This document shows, one piece after another, positions 42,516-51,553 of a stretch of 64,000 nt of DNA. Source of the DNA: Halostreptopolyspora alba (lineage in GTDB: Bacteria; Actinomycetota; Actinomycetes; Streptosporangiales; Streptosporangiaceae). The notes beneath the pieces are model-generated. The model ran no database searches and was not told the DNA's origin. It saw only the letters and a program-made list of their open reading frames with translations. Every line of letters starts with the position of its first letter. Within the stretch, counting starts at the first letter, position 1. The translations under genes and the position numbers were made by a program. The stretch covers positions 1 through 64,000 of the forward strand of contig RJMB01000015.1 of assembly GCA_003725585.1 (NCBI GenBank). Reading direction: 5' to 3'.

Positions 42516-43718
42516 ATGACGCCCCTCACACGCGAGGAGTGCGCGAAACTGGACACCGAGGACCCCCTGGCCGGCTTCCGGGAGGAGTTCACGCTTCCCG
42601 AGGGGGTGGTCTACCTCGACGGGAACTCGCTCGGCGCGCTGCCGAAGGCGACGCCGGAGCGGGTGGCCCGCGTGGTCGAGCGGGAATGGGGCGCCGACCT
42701 GGTCGCGAGCTGGAGCACCGCCGGCTGGTGGGACCAGCCCCGCGCACTCGGCGCCAAGATCGCCCCTCTGGTGGGCGCCGATACACACGAGGTCGTGGTC
42801 GGCGACTCCACCTCGACCAACCTGTTCAAGACACTGGTCGCGGCGCTGCGGCAGAACCCGGACAGGAAGGTCGTCGTGGGCGAGTCCGGAAACTTCCCCA
42901 CGGACCTCTACGTCACCCAGGGCGTCGTGGAGCTGGTGGGCGCGACGGAGCGCCGAGTCGCCCCCGGCGAACCCGACCTGGAGGCGGCGCTGGCCACCGG
43001 CGACGTCGCCGTGGTGGTGCTGAGCCACGTCGACTACCACACCGGCACCCTGCGCGACATGGCGGGCGTGACGCGGCTGGCGCACGAGTACGGGGCGCTG
43101 GTGATCTGGGACCTGTGCCACAGCGTGGGCGCGCTTCCCATCGAACTCGGCGCGTGCGAGGTCGACTTCGCCGTGGGCTGCACGTACAAGTACCTCAACG
43201 GCGGGCCGGGCGCACCCGCGTTCACCTTCGTGGCCGAGCGTCACCACGCCAGTGCGCGGCAACCGATCACCGGGTGGCACGGGCACGCCCGACCATTCGA
43301 GTTCTCCGGCGAGTACGTCCCCGCCGAGGGGGCCAGCCACTTTCTCAGCGGAGCCCAGTCCCTGATCGCGGCCGCCGCGCTGGAGGTGAGCCTGGAGCTG
43401 TGGAGCCGGGTTGACCTGGGCCAGCTGCGGGCGAAGAGTCTCGCGCTGACCGACCTCTTCGTCTCGCTCGTGGCCGACGCCGGCCTGACGTTGGTGACTC
43501 CGCTCGCCGAGGAGCGACGGGGCAGCCAGGTGTCGCTGCGGCATCCGGACGGTCCGGCCGGGGAGGCGGTCGTGCGGGCGATGGCGGAGCGGGGCGTTGT
43601 CGGGGACTTTCGACAACCCGATGTCCTGCGGTTCGGCTTCGCTCCGCTGTACCTGCGCCACGTCGACGTGCACGACGCCGCGATGGCGCTGGTCGAGGTG
43701 CTGCGCTCCCACGGGTAG
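42516..43718 (+). CDS. kynU: Kynureninase
   Basis: 400 residues from ATG 42516. PLP-enzyme features: GVVYLDGNSLGALPKATPER, VVVGDSTSTNLFKTLVAALR, VVVLSHVDYHTGTLRDMAGV, LVIWDLCHSVGALPIELGAC and the lysine segment GCTYKYLNGGPGAPAFTFVA. It cleaves kynurenine to anthranilate and alanine (or hydroxykynurenine to hydroxyanthranilate). With the dioxygenase upstream it forms a tryptophan catabolic operon ending in a hairpin at 43852. Confidence 0.95.
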   Translation: MTPLTREECAKLDTEDPLAGFREEFTLPEGVVYLDGNSLGALPKATPERVARVVEREWGADLVASWSTAGWWDQPRALGAKIAPLVGADTHEVVVGDSTSTNLFKTLVAALRQNPDRKVVVGESGNFPTDLYVTQGVVELVGATERRVAPGEPDLEAALATGDVAVVVLSHVDYHTGTLRDMAGVTRLAHEYGALVIWDLCHSVGALPIELGACEVDFAVGCTYKYLNGGPGAPAFTFVAERHHASARQPITGWHGHARPFEFSGEYVPAEGASHFLSGAQSLIAAAALEVSLELWSRVDLGQLRAKSLALTDLFVSLVADAGLTLVTPLAEERRGSQVSLRHPDGPAGEAVVRAMAERGVVGDFRQPDVLRFGFAPLYLRHVDVHDAAMALVEVLRSHG

Positions 43719-43851
43719 CGCCTGTTCGTCGGAGCGCGGTGGAACCGCGTTTGGGGGCTCGGGCCTGGGAGGCGGGAACCCGCGGCGCCTCCGGCCCAAC
43801 GCCGGGCGTGTGTGTTCCACCGTGCGTACCAACGGGGCCGTGACAAACCGA

Positions 43852-43883
43852 GAGGTCCGTCACGTGGGCGCGTGACGGACCTC
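43852..43883 (+). terminator. Hairpin downstream of kynU
   Basis: Thirteen-base perfect arms (43852-43864 and 43871-43883) around a six-base loop, 134 bases after the kynU stop. No T-run. Confidence 0.55.
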
Positions 43884-44336
43884 CCGAGCGAGGTCGAAGA
43901 GCCCGCCAGAGCGCGCGTCACGCTCGTACGCGCCAGTGACACTGTGTTTTTCGTTATGCTGGATCGGTGGTTTTACCTGGATCCGGTGAGGTTTTGGGGG
44001 TCACGTAAGCTAGGGTTTCCCGTGATCGGTTCGTGATAAAGGCGTATTCTTCCTGTTTCGCTGCCGATGCCGAACCCCCGAGGTGGTAACACGCCTCGCG
44101 GGAACGCGACCCCCAACATCCGGTGGGCCGGGCCGCGGATCGCCGCGTCCGGGCCATCACCCCCGTCGGTGGCTGGAGCGCCCGCGCGTCGTGGCGAGCC
44201 GGCCGCGGCCCTCCCCGGGCACATGGTGCTTCTCGGGGCATGCCGTTCGCGCATTCCCCGGGATTTTCTGTGCTACTTGATGGGGATTTGTCTGGGTTGT
44301 CGTGTTCGGCCCCGAGTCGCCGACCCCTTCCGAGCT
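43884..44336. other. Long leader or promoter region upstream of the DPBB gene
   Basis: About 450 bases without a convincing gene. The part 43935-44065 is AT-richer and likely contains the promoter. 44066-44330 is very GC-rich with several possible stems, including a GAGGTGG/CGCCTC pairing near 44085-44100. It might be an untranslated leader. I could not match it to a riboswitch class. Confidence 0.4.
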
Positions 44337-45263
44337 ATGGCTTCTGACGACCCAATCCAGTACGGCAAGGTCAAGGCGTCCTACTTCTGGGACGACGGAT
44401 CCGGCATCAATGGCGACACCGGCGCTCCCGCGTCCGGCGAGCCCATGCAGAAAGGGCTCTTCGCGAGCCCCAGCTGGCCCCTCGGAACCGAGGGCTACGT
44501 CGAGTACAACGGCGAGCGGGCCGAGTTCTTCATCGGTGACCGCGGTCCCGGCGACCCCGCCGAGAACTGTGACGTCCTGCTGGACCTCGACGGCCAGACC
44601 TTCGCCGAGCTCACCGGCCAGACCTGGGACGACCAGAACTACACCGTCAGCGGCGGCAATGGCCACATCGAGGTCGAGTACTACATCACCGAGTGGGGCG
44701 ACGGCGACGGCAACGAGGGCGCCCCACACGCCATGGGAGACGAGGGCAACCGCTGCGAGGGCGCGGTCTCCGAGCTGCCCGAGCAGCAGGCCCAACAGGC
44801 GGATGGCCAGGCCCAGGAAGAGCAGGACGAGGGGCAGGACCAGGCCGCGGCCGAGCGGCAACAGCAGGCCGAGCAGCTGAAGGAGAAGAAGCAGGAGCTC
44901 CAGGAGAGACAGGACGCCGCGGTTCAGAGGGAGCAGGAGCTGCAGGACAGGCAGCAGGACGAGGAGCCCGAACCCGAGCTGGCGGAGGAGGCCGGAGCCG
45001 AGGGTGAAACGCAGGCCCACACGGCCGCCAGCGACATGTCGGGCATCGAGCTGGCCAGCAGCGACACCCCTCTCGCGGCCGGTGTCCTCACCCTCGCCAT
45101 CCTCCCGGCGCTCATCGTCGCGCTGCTCTTCGCCGAGTGGAACCGGCCCACCCCCACGCGTGCCGACGATGGCGCCGAACCCCCCGTGAACGGACGGCAC
45201 CGCAAGGCGGGGGAGTCCCCCCTGAGCCGACTGCGTCGTTGGCTGCCCAGGGGGCGGAGATGA
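44337..45263 (+). CDS. DPBB/RlpA-like domain protein with coiled coil and C-terminal membrane anchor
   Basis: 308 residues if started at ATG 44337. Residues about 5-115 resemble a double-psi beta-barrel/expansin-like domain: KVKASYFWDDGSGINGDTGA, then EYNGERAEFFIGDRGPGDP with the DRGP element and an acidic end. Residues about 150-215 are a Q/E-rich coiled coil (QQAEQLKEKKQELQERQDAA). A single membrane segment (LAAGVLTLAILPALIVALLF) and a basic tail (LSRLRRWLPRGRR) follow. No signal peptide is visible from this start, although the topology needs one; upstream in-frame sequence to 44067 is not signal-like. The true start is therefore uncertain. Likely a cell-envelope protein. Confidence 0.6.
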   Translation: MASDDPIQYGKVKASYFWDDGSGINGDTGAPASGEPMQKGLFASPSWPLGTEGYVEYNGERAEFFIGDRGPGDPAENCDVLLDLDGQTFAELTGQTWDDQNYTVSGGNGHIEVEYYITEWGDGDGNEGAPHAMGDEGNRCEGAVSELPEQQAQQADGQAQEEQDEGQDQAAAERQQQAEQLKEKKQELQERQDAAVQREQELQDRQQDEEPEPELAEEAGAEGETQAHTAASDMSGIELASSDTPLAAGVLTLAILPALIVALLFAEWNRPTPTRADDGAEPPVNGRHRKAGESPLSRLRRWLPRGRR

Positions 45264-45443
45264 GGCGGGAAACGAGGCGCACACCTTCGCCGCTCTCGCC
45301 CCGCGCGTAGCGGCGTCTCGGTCCGCCCGCCCGTGCCGGGGCCACGGGCCGCACGCGGCCCTCGATTGAGGGTTTTCGGCGTGTATGAGTGGAAGATGTA
45401 CCGAAGAGTCTCCATCGAAAGTTCAAGGATACGATTCAGGGGC

Positions 45444-45638
45444 ATGGCACAGAAAACGAGCGCCGTGTCCGGAGACCTCGACCTGACGATGGACGAGCCG
45501 CGCGTCCCGGCGCGTTACGTGGTTCGGCGCGCGGCGGACGTCCTGTCGGTCGTTGAGTGGGTTGTTCCCTCGGATGGCCAGTCGCCGGGGCACCCCGCGG
45601 CGAGTCGCGCCGATGAGTGCGTACGGGAGCGCGAGTGA
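45444..45638 (+). CDS. Small hypothetical protein
   Basis: 64 residues from ATG 45444, preceded by AGGGGC. The sequence (DLTMDEPRVPARYVVRRAAD, then VLSVVEWVVPSDGQSPGHP) is soluble and without known motifs. Its stop overlaps the start of the immunity-like reading frame as TGATG, so the two were probably co-translated. A longer frame begins at 45333 without a ribosome binding site. Confidence 0.45.
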   Translation: MAQKTSAVSGDLDLTMDEPRVPARYVVRRAADVLSVVEWVVPSDGQSPGHPAASRADECVRERE

Positions 45639-46153
45639 TGATCCTCCCGAAGGTCCGGGACCCCCGTTTCGTGACGATTCGCCGTGGTGGGACCCTCACT
45701 GACGAGGATCACCGTCTCCTCGCCCTGTGGGCCGCCTCGTGCGCGGAGCACGTCCGTGGTCTCTTCGACTCGGCCCGGCCCGGGGACCCACGGCCACGCC
45801 AGGCGATCGAGCATGCCCGGGCCTGGGCGCGAGGTGAGGTCACGATGATGCGGGCTCGCGCCGCGGGCGGCCACGCGATGGGAGCGGCCAGAGACCTGCG
45901 TGGGGCGGCACGGCATGCCGCCTACGCCGCCGGCTAGGCCGGGGCCGTCGCCCACGTCGCCGCGCACGAGCTCGGCGCGGCCGCCTACGCGATCAAGGCC
46001 GCACGTGCGGCGGCACCGGAAGGGCTGGGGGAGGCCACGAGGCGATCCGAGTGCCGGTGGCAGCGCGATCAGCTCCCAGAGGCGATCCGCGAGCTCGTAC
46101 TCGACGACCAGAGGTTGCGCAACGACATCTGTTGGTCGGTGTTCGACCGCTGA
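45638..46153 (+). pseudogene. Imm-5-like putative immunity protein interrupted by an in-frame amber codon
   Basis: From ATG 45638 the protein reads LLALWAASCAEHVRGLFDSA, RPRQAIEHARAWARGEVTMM and ARDLRGAARHAAYAAG, then a TAG at 45935-45937. Beyond the stop the same frame continues for 71 codons with the expected rest of the family: AGAVAHVAAHELGAAAYAIK, RWQRDQLPEAIRELVLDD, ending at TGA 46151-46153. Relatives commonly have Q at the interrupted position (AxGQAVAVAHVA), so a single CAG-to-TAG change explains it. The family pattern corresponds to putative immunity proteins of the Imm-5-like group; no toxin gene is visible nearby. Confidence 0.75.
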
Positions 46154-46303
46154 CGCCGAACCTTACGCGGCCCCTCGAAGAGGAGAGGGGCCACGAAACG
46201 TCGGGCCGGTATTGGGTAGGTGTTTGCGTGCCCGGAACGCGCGTTTCTAGCCTGGCGAACGTATTGCAGATCACCGTCCTCCCGTTGGTCTGGAGATCGT
46301 GAA

Positions 46304-46762
46304 ATGGCCGCACGACCGCCCCTGCCGCCGTTCGACGAGATGTCCGCGCAACGCAAGGTCCAGGCCGTGGAGGACACGTGGAACACCCGGGAACCCGAGC
46401 GCGTCGCCCTCACCCACGCGCCCGACTGCTCCTGGCGCGAACGCGACGAATTCGTCATCGGGCGGAACGCGGTCATTGACTTCTTGGTCCTCAAATGGAA
46501 AAAGGAGCTTGACTACGCGCTCCGTCTCGACCTTTGGAGCTTCCGGGGAAATCGGGTCGCCGTGCGTTTCCAGTACGAATGGAACGACGATTCGGGGCGT
46601 AGCTGGCGCAGCTACGGCAACGAAATGTGGGAATTCAACGACCACGGTCTGCTGGGCCGCCGCGAGTCCAGCGTCAACGATGTGGAGATCCGCCCCGACG
46701 AGCGACGCATCCACGGTCCACGCACCGAGTCACAGTACGGACAGGCCATGCCGTGGGCCTAG
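46304..46762 (+). CDS. DUF1348 / SnoaL-like NTF2-fold protein
   Basis: 152 residues from ATG 46304. The DUF1348 pattern is strong: PPLPPFDEMSAQRKVQAVED, TWNTREPERVALTHAPDCSW, RNAVIDFLVLKWKKELDYAL, VAVRFQYEWNDDSGRSWRSY and NEMWEFNDHGLLGRRESSVN. The fold is an NTF2-like cone binding small hydrophobic ligands; biochemical function is unknown. Monocistronic, between the immunity-like pseudogene and acs. Confidence 0.9.
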   Translation: MAARPPLPPFDEMSAQRKVQAVEDTWNTREPERVALTHAPDCSWRERDEFVIGRNAVIDFLVLKWKKELDYALRLDLWSFRGNRVAVRFQYEWNDDSGRSWRSYGNEMWEFNDHGLLGRRESSVNDVEIRPDERRIHGPRTESQYGQAMPWA

Positions 46763-46982
46763 CTCACGCCGGGACCCAAGCATCGCGCGCCGATGGGTCC
46801 CCGCCAGGGGCGCACCGGTCGCTCATCTCGCCACGCGACCGCTCGGCGCCCCACGCTGCCGCCCGTCGCTGACGTCGTTGACGGCGTTGTCGACGCGTTT
46901 ACGCGACCTTCACCCTGCTGGGGAGACCGGTGGCGCGCGCCACATGCCCACCGGGAAGCCCCCACCGTGAAGGAGATGTTCG

Positions 46983-48965
46983 ATGACCGAGGGCGCCAGT
47001 CTCGACCAGCGTGTGACGGAGCTCGCCGAGGTGGCGAGCTTCGCCCCGCCCGAGACGTTTCGCGCGCGGGCACGGGTGAGAGACGCCTCCGTGTTCGAGA
47101 AGGCCGACCGGGACCGCCTCGCCTTCTGGGCCGAACAGGCTCGTGACCTGGATTGGGATACGCCCTTCAGTACGGTCCTGAACGACGCTGAGGCCCCCTT
47201 CTACCGCTGGTTCGAGGACGGGACGCTGAACGCCTCGTACAACTGCCTGGACCGGCACGTGGCCGCCGGGCTCGGCGACCGGGTCGCCTACCACTGGCGC
47301 GGTGAGGAGGGCGAGGAGCGCACCATCACCTACGCCGAGCTGCTCGACTCCGTCCAGCGGTTCGCCAACGGGCTCCGTGACCTCGGAGTGGGCAAGGGGG
47401 ACGTCGTCGGGATCTACCTGCCCATGGTTCCCGAGGTCGTCGTCGCGATGCTCGCCTGCGCGCGTATCGGGGCCGTGCACAACGTGGTCTTCGGCGGGTT
47501 CTCCGTCGAGGCGGTGCGCGAACGGATGGCGGTCTCGCGGGCCAGGGTGCTGGTGACGGCCGACCACGCCCGCCGCAAGGGCCGGCTGAGCGCGGTCAAG
47601 AGCGCGCTCGACCCCGCGCTGGAGCAGCTGACGGACCTCGCCCACGTCGTGGTCGTCCGGGCCGGGGGCGACGCGGCGGAGCCCTGCCCGATGCGCGACG
47701 GTCGCGACGTGCGCTATGACGACGTGGTGGCGGCCGCGGCCGCCACCTGCCCGGCCGAGCCGATGGAGGCCGAGCACCCCCTGTTCATCCTCTACTCCTC
47801 CGGGTCGACGGGAAAGCCCAAGGGCATCGTGCACAGCACCGGCGGCTACCTGACCGGTGTCAGCTACACCCACCGCCTGGTGTTCGACCTCGACGCCGAA
47901 CGCGACGTGTACTGGTGCACCGCCGACGTCGGGTGGATCACCGGGCACAGCTACGCCGTCTACGGTCCGCTCGCCAACGGCGCCACCAGCGTCATGTTCG
48001 AGGGCGCGGCCGACTACCCGCACCCGGGCATCTGGTGGGAGGTCGTCGAACGCTTCGGCGTCAGCATCCTCTACACGGCCCCCACCGCGATCCGCGCCTG
48101 CATGCGCTGGGGCTCGGAGCACCCGGCCCGCCACGACCTCTCGTCGTTGCGGCTGCTGGGCACCGTCGGCGAGCCCATCAACCCCAAGGCGTGGCTCTGG
48201 TACCACACCGTGATCGGCCGGGAGCGCTGCCCCATCGTGGACACTTGGTGGCAGACGGAGACGGGGTCGATCATGATCGCGCCACTGCCCGGACTCACCG
48301 AGACCAAACCGGGCTCGGCCACGCACCCCATCCCGGGCGTGACCGCGGACCTCGTCGACGGCTCCGGCCAGAGCGTCCCCGAGGGTACGGGGCTGCTGGT
48401 GCTCACCGAACCGTGGCCGAGCATGCTGCGTACGCTCTACGGCGAGGAGGAGCGCTACGTGCGGTCCTACTTCTCGGAGTTCGGCCCTCGCCGCTACGCG
48501 GTCGGGGACTCCGCGCGTCGCGACGCCGACGGCTACTACTGGGTGCTCGGGCGGGTCGACGACGTCCTCAACGTCTCCGGGCACCGGCTGTCCACCGGGG
48601 AGGTCGAGTCCGCGATCGTGGCGCACGAGAAGGTCGCCGAGGCCGCGGTCGTCTCCGAACCGGACGAGGTGACCGGGGAGGCCATCGTCGCGTTCGTGAC
48701 ACTGCGCGGCGGCGCCGAGGGGGACCCGGAGACCGAGGCCCAGATCCGGGAGCATGTGAGTACCCGGATCGGCAAGCTGGCCCGGCCCTCCCGCATCGTC
48801 TGGGCCGAGGAGCTACCCAAGACCCGCAGCGGAAAGATCATGCGTCGGCTGCTCCGGGACGCCGTACAGAACCGCGAGCTCGGCGACGTCACCACGTTGA
48901 ACGACCCGAGCGTGATGACCGCGCTGCGCGACCGCATCGCGAGCGGCGGCGCGGACGAGGACTGA
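46983..48965 (+). CDS. acs: Acetyl-CoA synthetase
   Basis: 660 residues from ATG 46983 (AAGGAGATG upstream). AMP-forming ligase motifs: FILYSSGSTGKPKGIVHSTG (P-loop), CTADVGWITGHSYAVYGPLA, DTWWQTETGSIMIAPLPG, YYWVLGRVDDVLNVSGHRLS and the C-terminal acetylation site PKTRSGKIMRRLLRDAVQ. It activates acetate to acetyl-CoA. A hairpin follows, then the acetate permease genes, so acetate uptake and activation are adjacent. Lys of TRSGK is the known regulatory acetylation site in this family. Confidence 0.97.
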   Translation: MTEGASLDQRVTELAEVASFAPPETFRARARVRDASVFEKADRDRLAFWAEQARDLDWDTPFSTVLNDAEAPFYRWFEDGTLNASYNCLDRHVAAGLGDRVAYHWRGEEGEERTITYAELLDSVQRFANGLRDLGVGKGDVVGIYLPMVPEVVVAMLACARIGAVHNVVFGGFSVEAVRERMAVSRARVLVTADHARRKGRLSAVKSALDPALEQLTDLAHVVVVRAGGDAAEPCPMRDGRDVRYDDVVAAAAATCPAEPMEAEHPLFILYSSGSTGKPKGIVHSTGGYLTGVSYTHRLVFDLDAERDVYWCTADVGWITGHSYAVYGPLANGATSVMFEGAADYPHPGIWWEVVERFGVSILYTAPTAIRACMRWGSEHPARHDLSSLRLLGTVGEPINPKAWLWYHTVIGRERCPIVDTWWQTETGSIMIAPLPGLTETKPGSATHPIPGVTADLVDGSGQSVPEGTGLLVLTEPWPSMLRTLYGEEERYVRSYFSEFGPRRYAVGDSARRDADGYYWVLGRVDDVLNVSGHRLSTGEVESAIVAHEKVAEAAVVSEPDEVTGEAIVAFVTLRGGAEGDPETEAQIREHVSTRIGKLARPSRIVWAEELPKTRSGKIMRRLLRDAVQNRELGDVTTLNDPSVMTALRDRIASGGADED

Positions 48966-48968
48966 GCC

Positions 48969-48999
48969 GGCGCCACGGCGCGGGCGGTGCCGTGGCGCC
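48969..48999 (+). terminator. Hairpin after acs
   Basis: Eleven-base perfect arms (48969-48979 and 48989-48999) beginning three bases after the acs stop. Another copy of the left arm sequence appears near 49027. The remaining intergenic region to 49294 shows no gene and should include the DUF485-actP promoter. Confidence 0.6.
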
Positions 49000-49294
49000 T
49001 CGGGGGCTTCAGCCGCGGCCCCCGGGGCGCCACGGCGCTGAGTGGGCGGGGCTCGGAGCCGCGTGACCGGCCATATCGCTCGCCGGCCCGCCCGGGCGCT
49101 CCGGCTCTTCTGGGGCCACCGCGACCGCTCGTCGCAAATCCGGACTGCTCACCGCACGCCCACTGTCCGCTCGTCGCGTTGCGGCCGCGTTCACCGAGTG
49201 CGGGGTCGTGATCCCCACCACGCGGGGGTGCCACTCCTTACGGTTCCCCGTAACCCACGTCACAAGGGGAGAATCCCCCAGAAAGGTCCCGCCG

Positions 49295-49699
49295 ATGGTT
49301 TCGACCACCCCAGGAGCACCCACGCCGGGTGGCGCCGAGGACGGCCTCGACGCGCGCTCCGTGACAATGCACAACGACCCCAGATTCATCGAGCTCAAGC
49401 GGAGACTGCGGGCCTTCGTCTTCCCCATGAGCCTCGCGTTCCTGGCCTGGTACCTGCTCTACGTCCTGATGTCGGCCTTCGCCCGCGACGTCATGGCCAC
49501 GGTGCTCTTCGGCCCGGTCAACTTCGCGCTCGTGTTCGGTGTGCTGCAGTTCGCCAGCACCTTCGGGATCGCGATCCTCTACTCGCGCTACGCGGCCCGG
49601 CGCCTCGACCCGATGGCCAACGAGCTCCTCACCGAGCTCGGCCGCCCGGCCACGGCTTCCGGGAACGTGACAGAGGCCAAGGGCGGTGGTCAGTCATGA
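49295..49699 (+). CDS. DUF485 membrane protein
   Basis: 134 residues from ATG 49295 with GAAAGG upstream. The DUF485 block is clear: NDPRFIELKRRLRAFVFPMS, LAFLAWYLLYVLMSAFARD and FALVFGVLQFASTFGIAILY, two membrane helices, ending with SRYAARRLDPMANEL. DUF485 proteins are the small partners of ActP-type symporters. The stop overlaps actP as ATGA. Confidence 0.93.
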   Translation: MVSTTPGAPTPGGAEDGLDARSVTMHNDPRFIELKRRLRAFVFPMSLAFLAWYLLYVLMSAFARDVMATVLFGPVNFALVFGVLQFASTFGIAILYSRYAARRLDPMANELLTELGRPATASGNVTEAKGGGQS

Positions 49700-51393
49700 C
49701 CCTGGCGGTGGACGCCGCGGCGAGCAGCCGCGGCCTGACGATGGCCCTCTTTCTCGCGATGGTCGCGGCGACGCTGTACATCACCGTCGTGGCCAGCCGG
49801 CGCACCAGGTCGGCGGCCGATTTCTACGCCGGTGGCCGCGGCTTCTCCGGGCTGCAGAACGGCCTGGCGATCGGCAGTGACTACATGTCGGCGGCCTCGT
49901 TCCTGGGCATCGCGGGCATGATCGCGTTGTTCGGCTACGACGGCTTCCTGTACTCGATCGGTTTCCTGGTGGCGTGGCTGGTGGCGCTGCTGCTCGTCGC
50001 GGAGCGGCTGCGCAACTCCGGCCGATTCACCATGGCCGACGTGCTCTCGTTCAGGATGCGCCAGCGTCCGGTACGTACCGCGGCCGCGGTCTCCACGGTC
50101 ACCGTGTCGATCTTCTACCTGCTCGCACAGATGGTCGGGGCGGGCGCGCTCATCGCGCTGCTGCTGGGTATCCGCAGCGGCGAGACCTTCCTCGGAATGG
50201 ACGCCGACCAGGCCAAGATCGCCGGCATCGTCGTGGTGGGCCTCCTGATGATCATCTACGTCTCACTGGGCGGGATGAAGGGCACCACCTGGGTGCAGAT
50301 CATCAAGGCCGGCGTGCTGATGTCCGGGGCGGCCCTGCTGTCGGTACTGGTGCTGGCCACCTACGGTTTCAACTTCGGCGACCTGATGAACGAGGCCGCC
50401 GCCGCCAGCGGCGAGGGACGCGCGTTCCTGGAGCCGGGGTTGCGCTACGGCGTGGATGTGCCCGGCGACCCGATCGCCACCCTGTGGAGCAAGCTGGACC
50501 TGGTCAGCCTGGGTTTGGCCCTGGTGTTGGGAACGGCCGGGCTGCCGCACATCCTGATCCGCTTCTACACCGTGCCCAACGCCAAGGCGGCACGTACCTC
50601 GGTGAACTGGGCGATCGGCCTTATCGGGCTGTTCTACATCCTGACCCTGGTGTTGGGCTTCGGCGCGGCGGCCATCGTCGGGCACGACGCGATCACCGCC
50701 CAGGACCCCTCCGGAAACACGGCGGCGCCGCAGGTGGCCGAGGCGGTCGGCCAGCAGATCGGCGGGAGCGTACTGGGCGCGGTGCTGCTCGCGTTCATCG
50801 CCGCGGCGGCCTTCGCGGCGATCCTGTCGACCGTGGCCGGGTTGACCCTGGCTTCCTCCTCCTCGCTGGCGCACGACTTCTACGCCAGTGTCATCCGCCG
50901 TGGCAACGCGACCGCGACGGAGCAGATGCGCGTGGCGCGGGGCGCGGCCGCGGCGATCGGGGCGGCCGCGATCGGGTTGGCGATCTTCGCCCAGGACCTC
51001 AACGTCGCCTTCCTCGTGGCGCTCGCCTTCGCCATCGCGGCCTCGGCGAACCTGCCGACCCTGCTGCTGTCCCTGTTCTGGAAGCGCTTCAACACGGCGG
51101 GCGCGGTCGCCGGGATCTACGGCGGACTCATCTCCGCGGTGGGGCTGGTCATCTTCTCACCGGTGGTGTCGGGCAAGGTCAACGAGGCCGGGGAGAGCGA
51201 GTCGCTGCTGCCCGCCGGGATCGACATCGCCTGGTTCCCCCTGGAGAACCCGGGCCTGTTCTCCATCCCGCTGGGCCTGCTGTGCGCGGTGGTGGGGACG
51301 TTGCTGTCCGGAGAGCGCGACCGCGAGAGCCACGCGCTCCTGGAGGTCCGTTCGGTCACCGGGGCCGGAGCTGCGAGCGCCGAGCAGCACTGA
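49696..51393 (+). CDS. actP: Cation/acetate symporter ActP
   Basis: 565 residues from ATG 49696. Sodium:solute symporter family with about 13 helices: SAADFYAGGRGFSGLQNGLA, IGSDYMSAASFLGIAGMIAL, VSIFYLLAQMVGAGALIALL, LGGMKGTTWVQIIKAGVLMS, TAGLPHILIRFYTVPNAKAA and ILSTVAGLTLASSSSLAHDF are characteristic of ActP. It imports acetate for acs just upstream. Coupled to DUF485. A strong hairpin follows at 51413. Confidence 0.95.
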   Translation: MTLAVDAAASSRGLTMALFLAMVAATLYITVVASRRTRSAADFYAGGRGFSGLQNGLAIGSDYMSAASFLGIAGMIALFGYDGFLYSIGFLVAWLVALLLVAERLRNSGRFTMADVLSFRMRQRPVRTAAAVSTVTVSIFYLLAQMVGAGALIALLLGIRSGETFLGMDADQAKIAGIVVVGLLMIIYVSLGGMKGTTWVQIIKAGVLMSGAALLSVLVLATYGFNFGDLMNEAAAASGEGRAFLEPGLRYGVDVPGDPIATLWSKLDLVSLGLALVLGTAGLPHILIRFYTVPNAKAARTSVNWAIGLIGLFYILTLVLGFGAAAIVGHDAITAQDPSGNTAAPQVAEAVGQQIGGSVLGAVLLAFIAAAAFAAILSTVAGLTLASSSSLAHDFYASVIRRGNATATEQMRVARGAAAAIGAAAIGLAIFAQDLNVAFLVALAFAIAASANLPTLLLSLFWKRFNTAGAVAGIYGGLISAVGLVIFSPVVSGKVNEAGESESLLPAGIDIAWFPLENPGLFSIPLGLLCAVVGTLLSGERDRESHALLEVRSVTGAGAASAEQH

Positions 51394-51412
51394 CCGCCAG
51401 CGGTCCCACGTC

Positions 51413-51445
51413 GGGCCCGTGCCGGCACAGCGCCGGCACGGGCCC
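51413..51445 (+). terminator. Terminator after actP
   Basis: Fourteen-base perfect arms (51413-51426 and 51432-51445) with a five-base loop, 20 bases after the actP stop; separates actP from the regulatory operon. Confidence 0.7.
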
Positions 51446-51553
51446 TCGTCGCCGGGTCACGAAGGGAGGGTTCCGGTGTGGACGGCAGCGGTACCACCAC
51501 GCGTAGCGGAGCCGGCTCCGACCGCCGGGTGTGATCCCGGATACACTGGCCCC

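Noticed and set aside
43935..44336. Possible c-di-AMP (ydaO-type) riboswitch upstream of a cell-wall-like gene.
   Set aside because: The context and a CCGAACCC segment suggested it, but the expected 3' signature (CAGCTAACCTCG-like) and the G-rich internal motifs are absent. I can only call it a possible structured leader.
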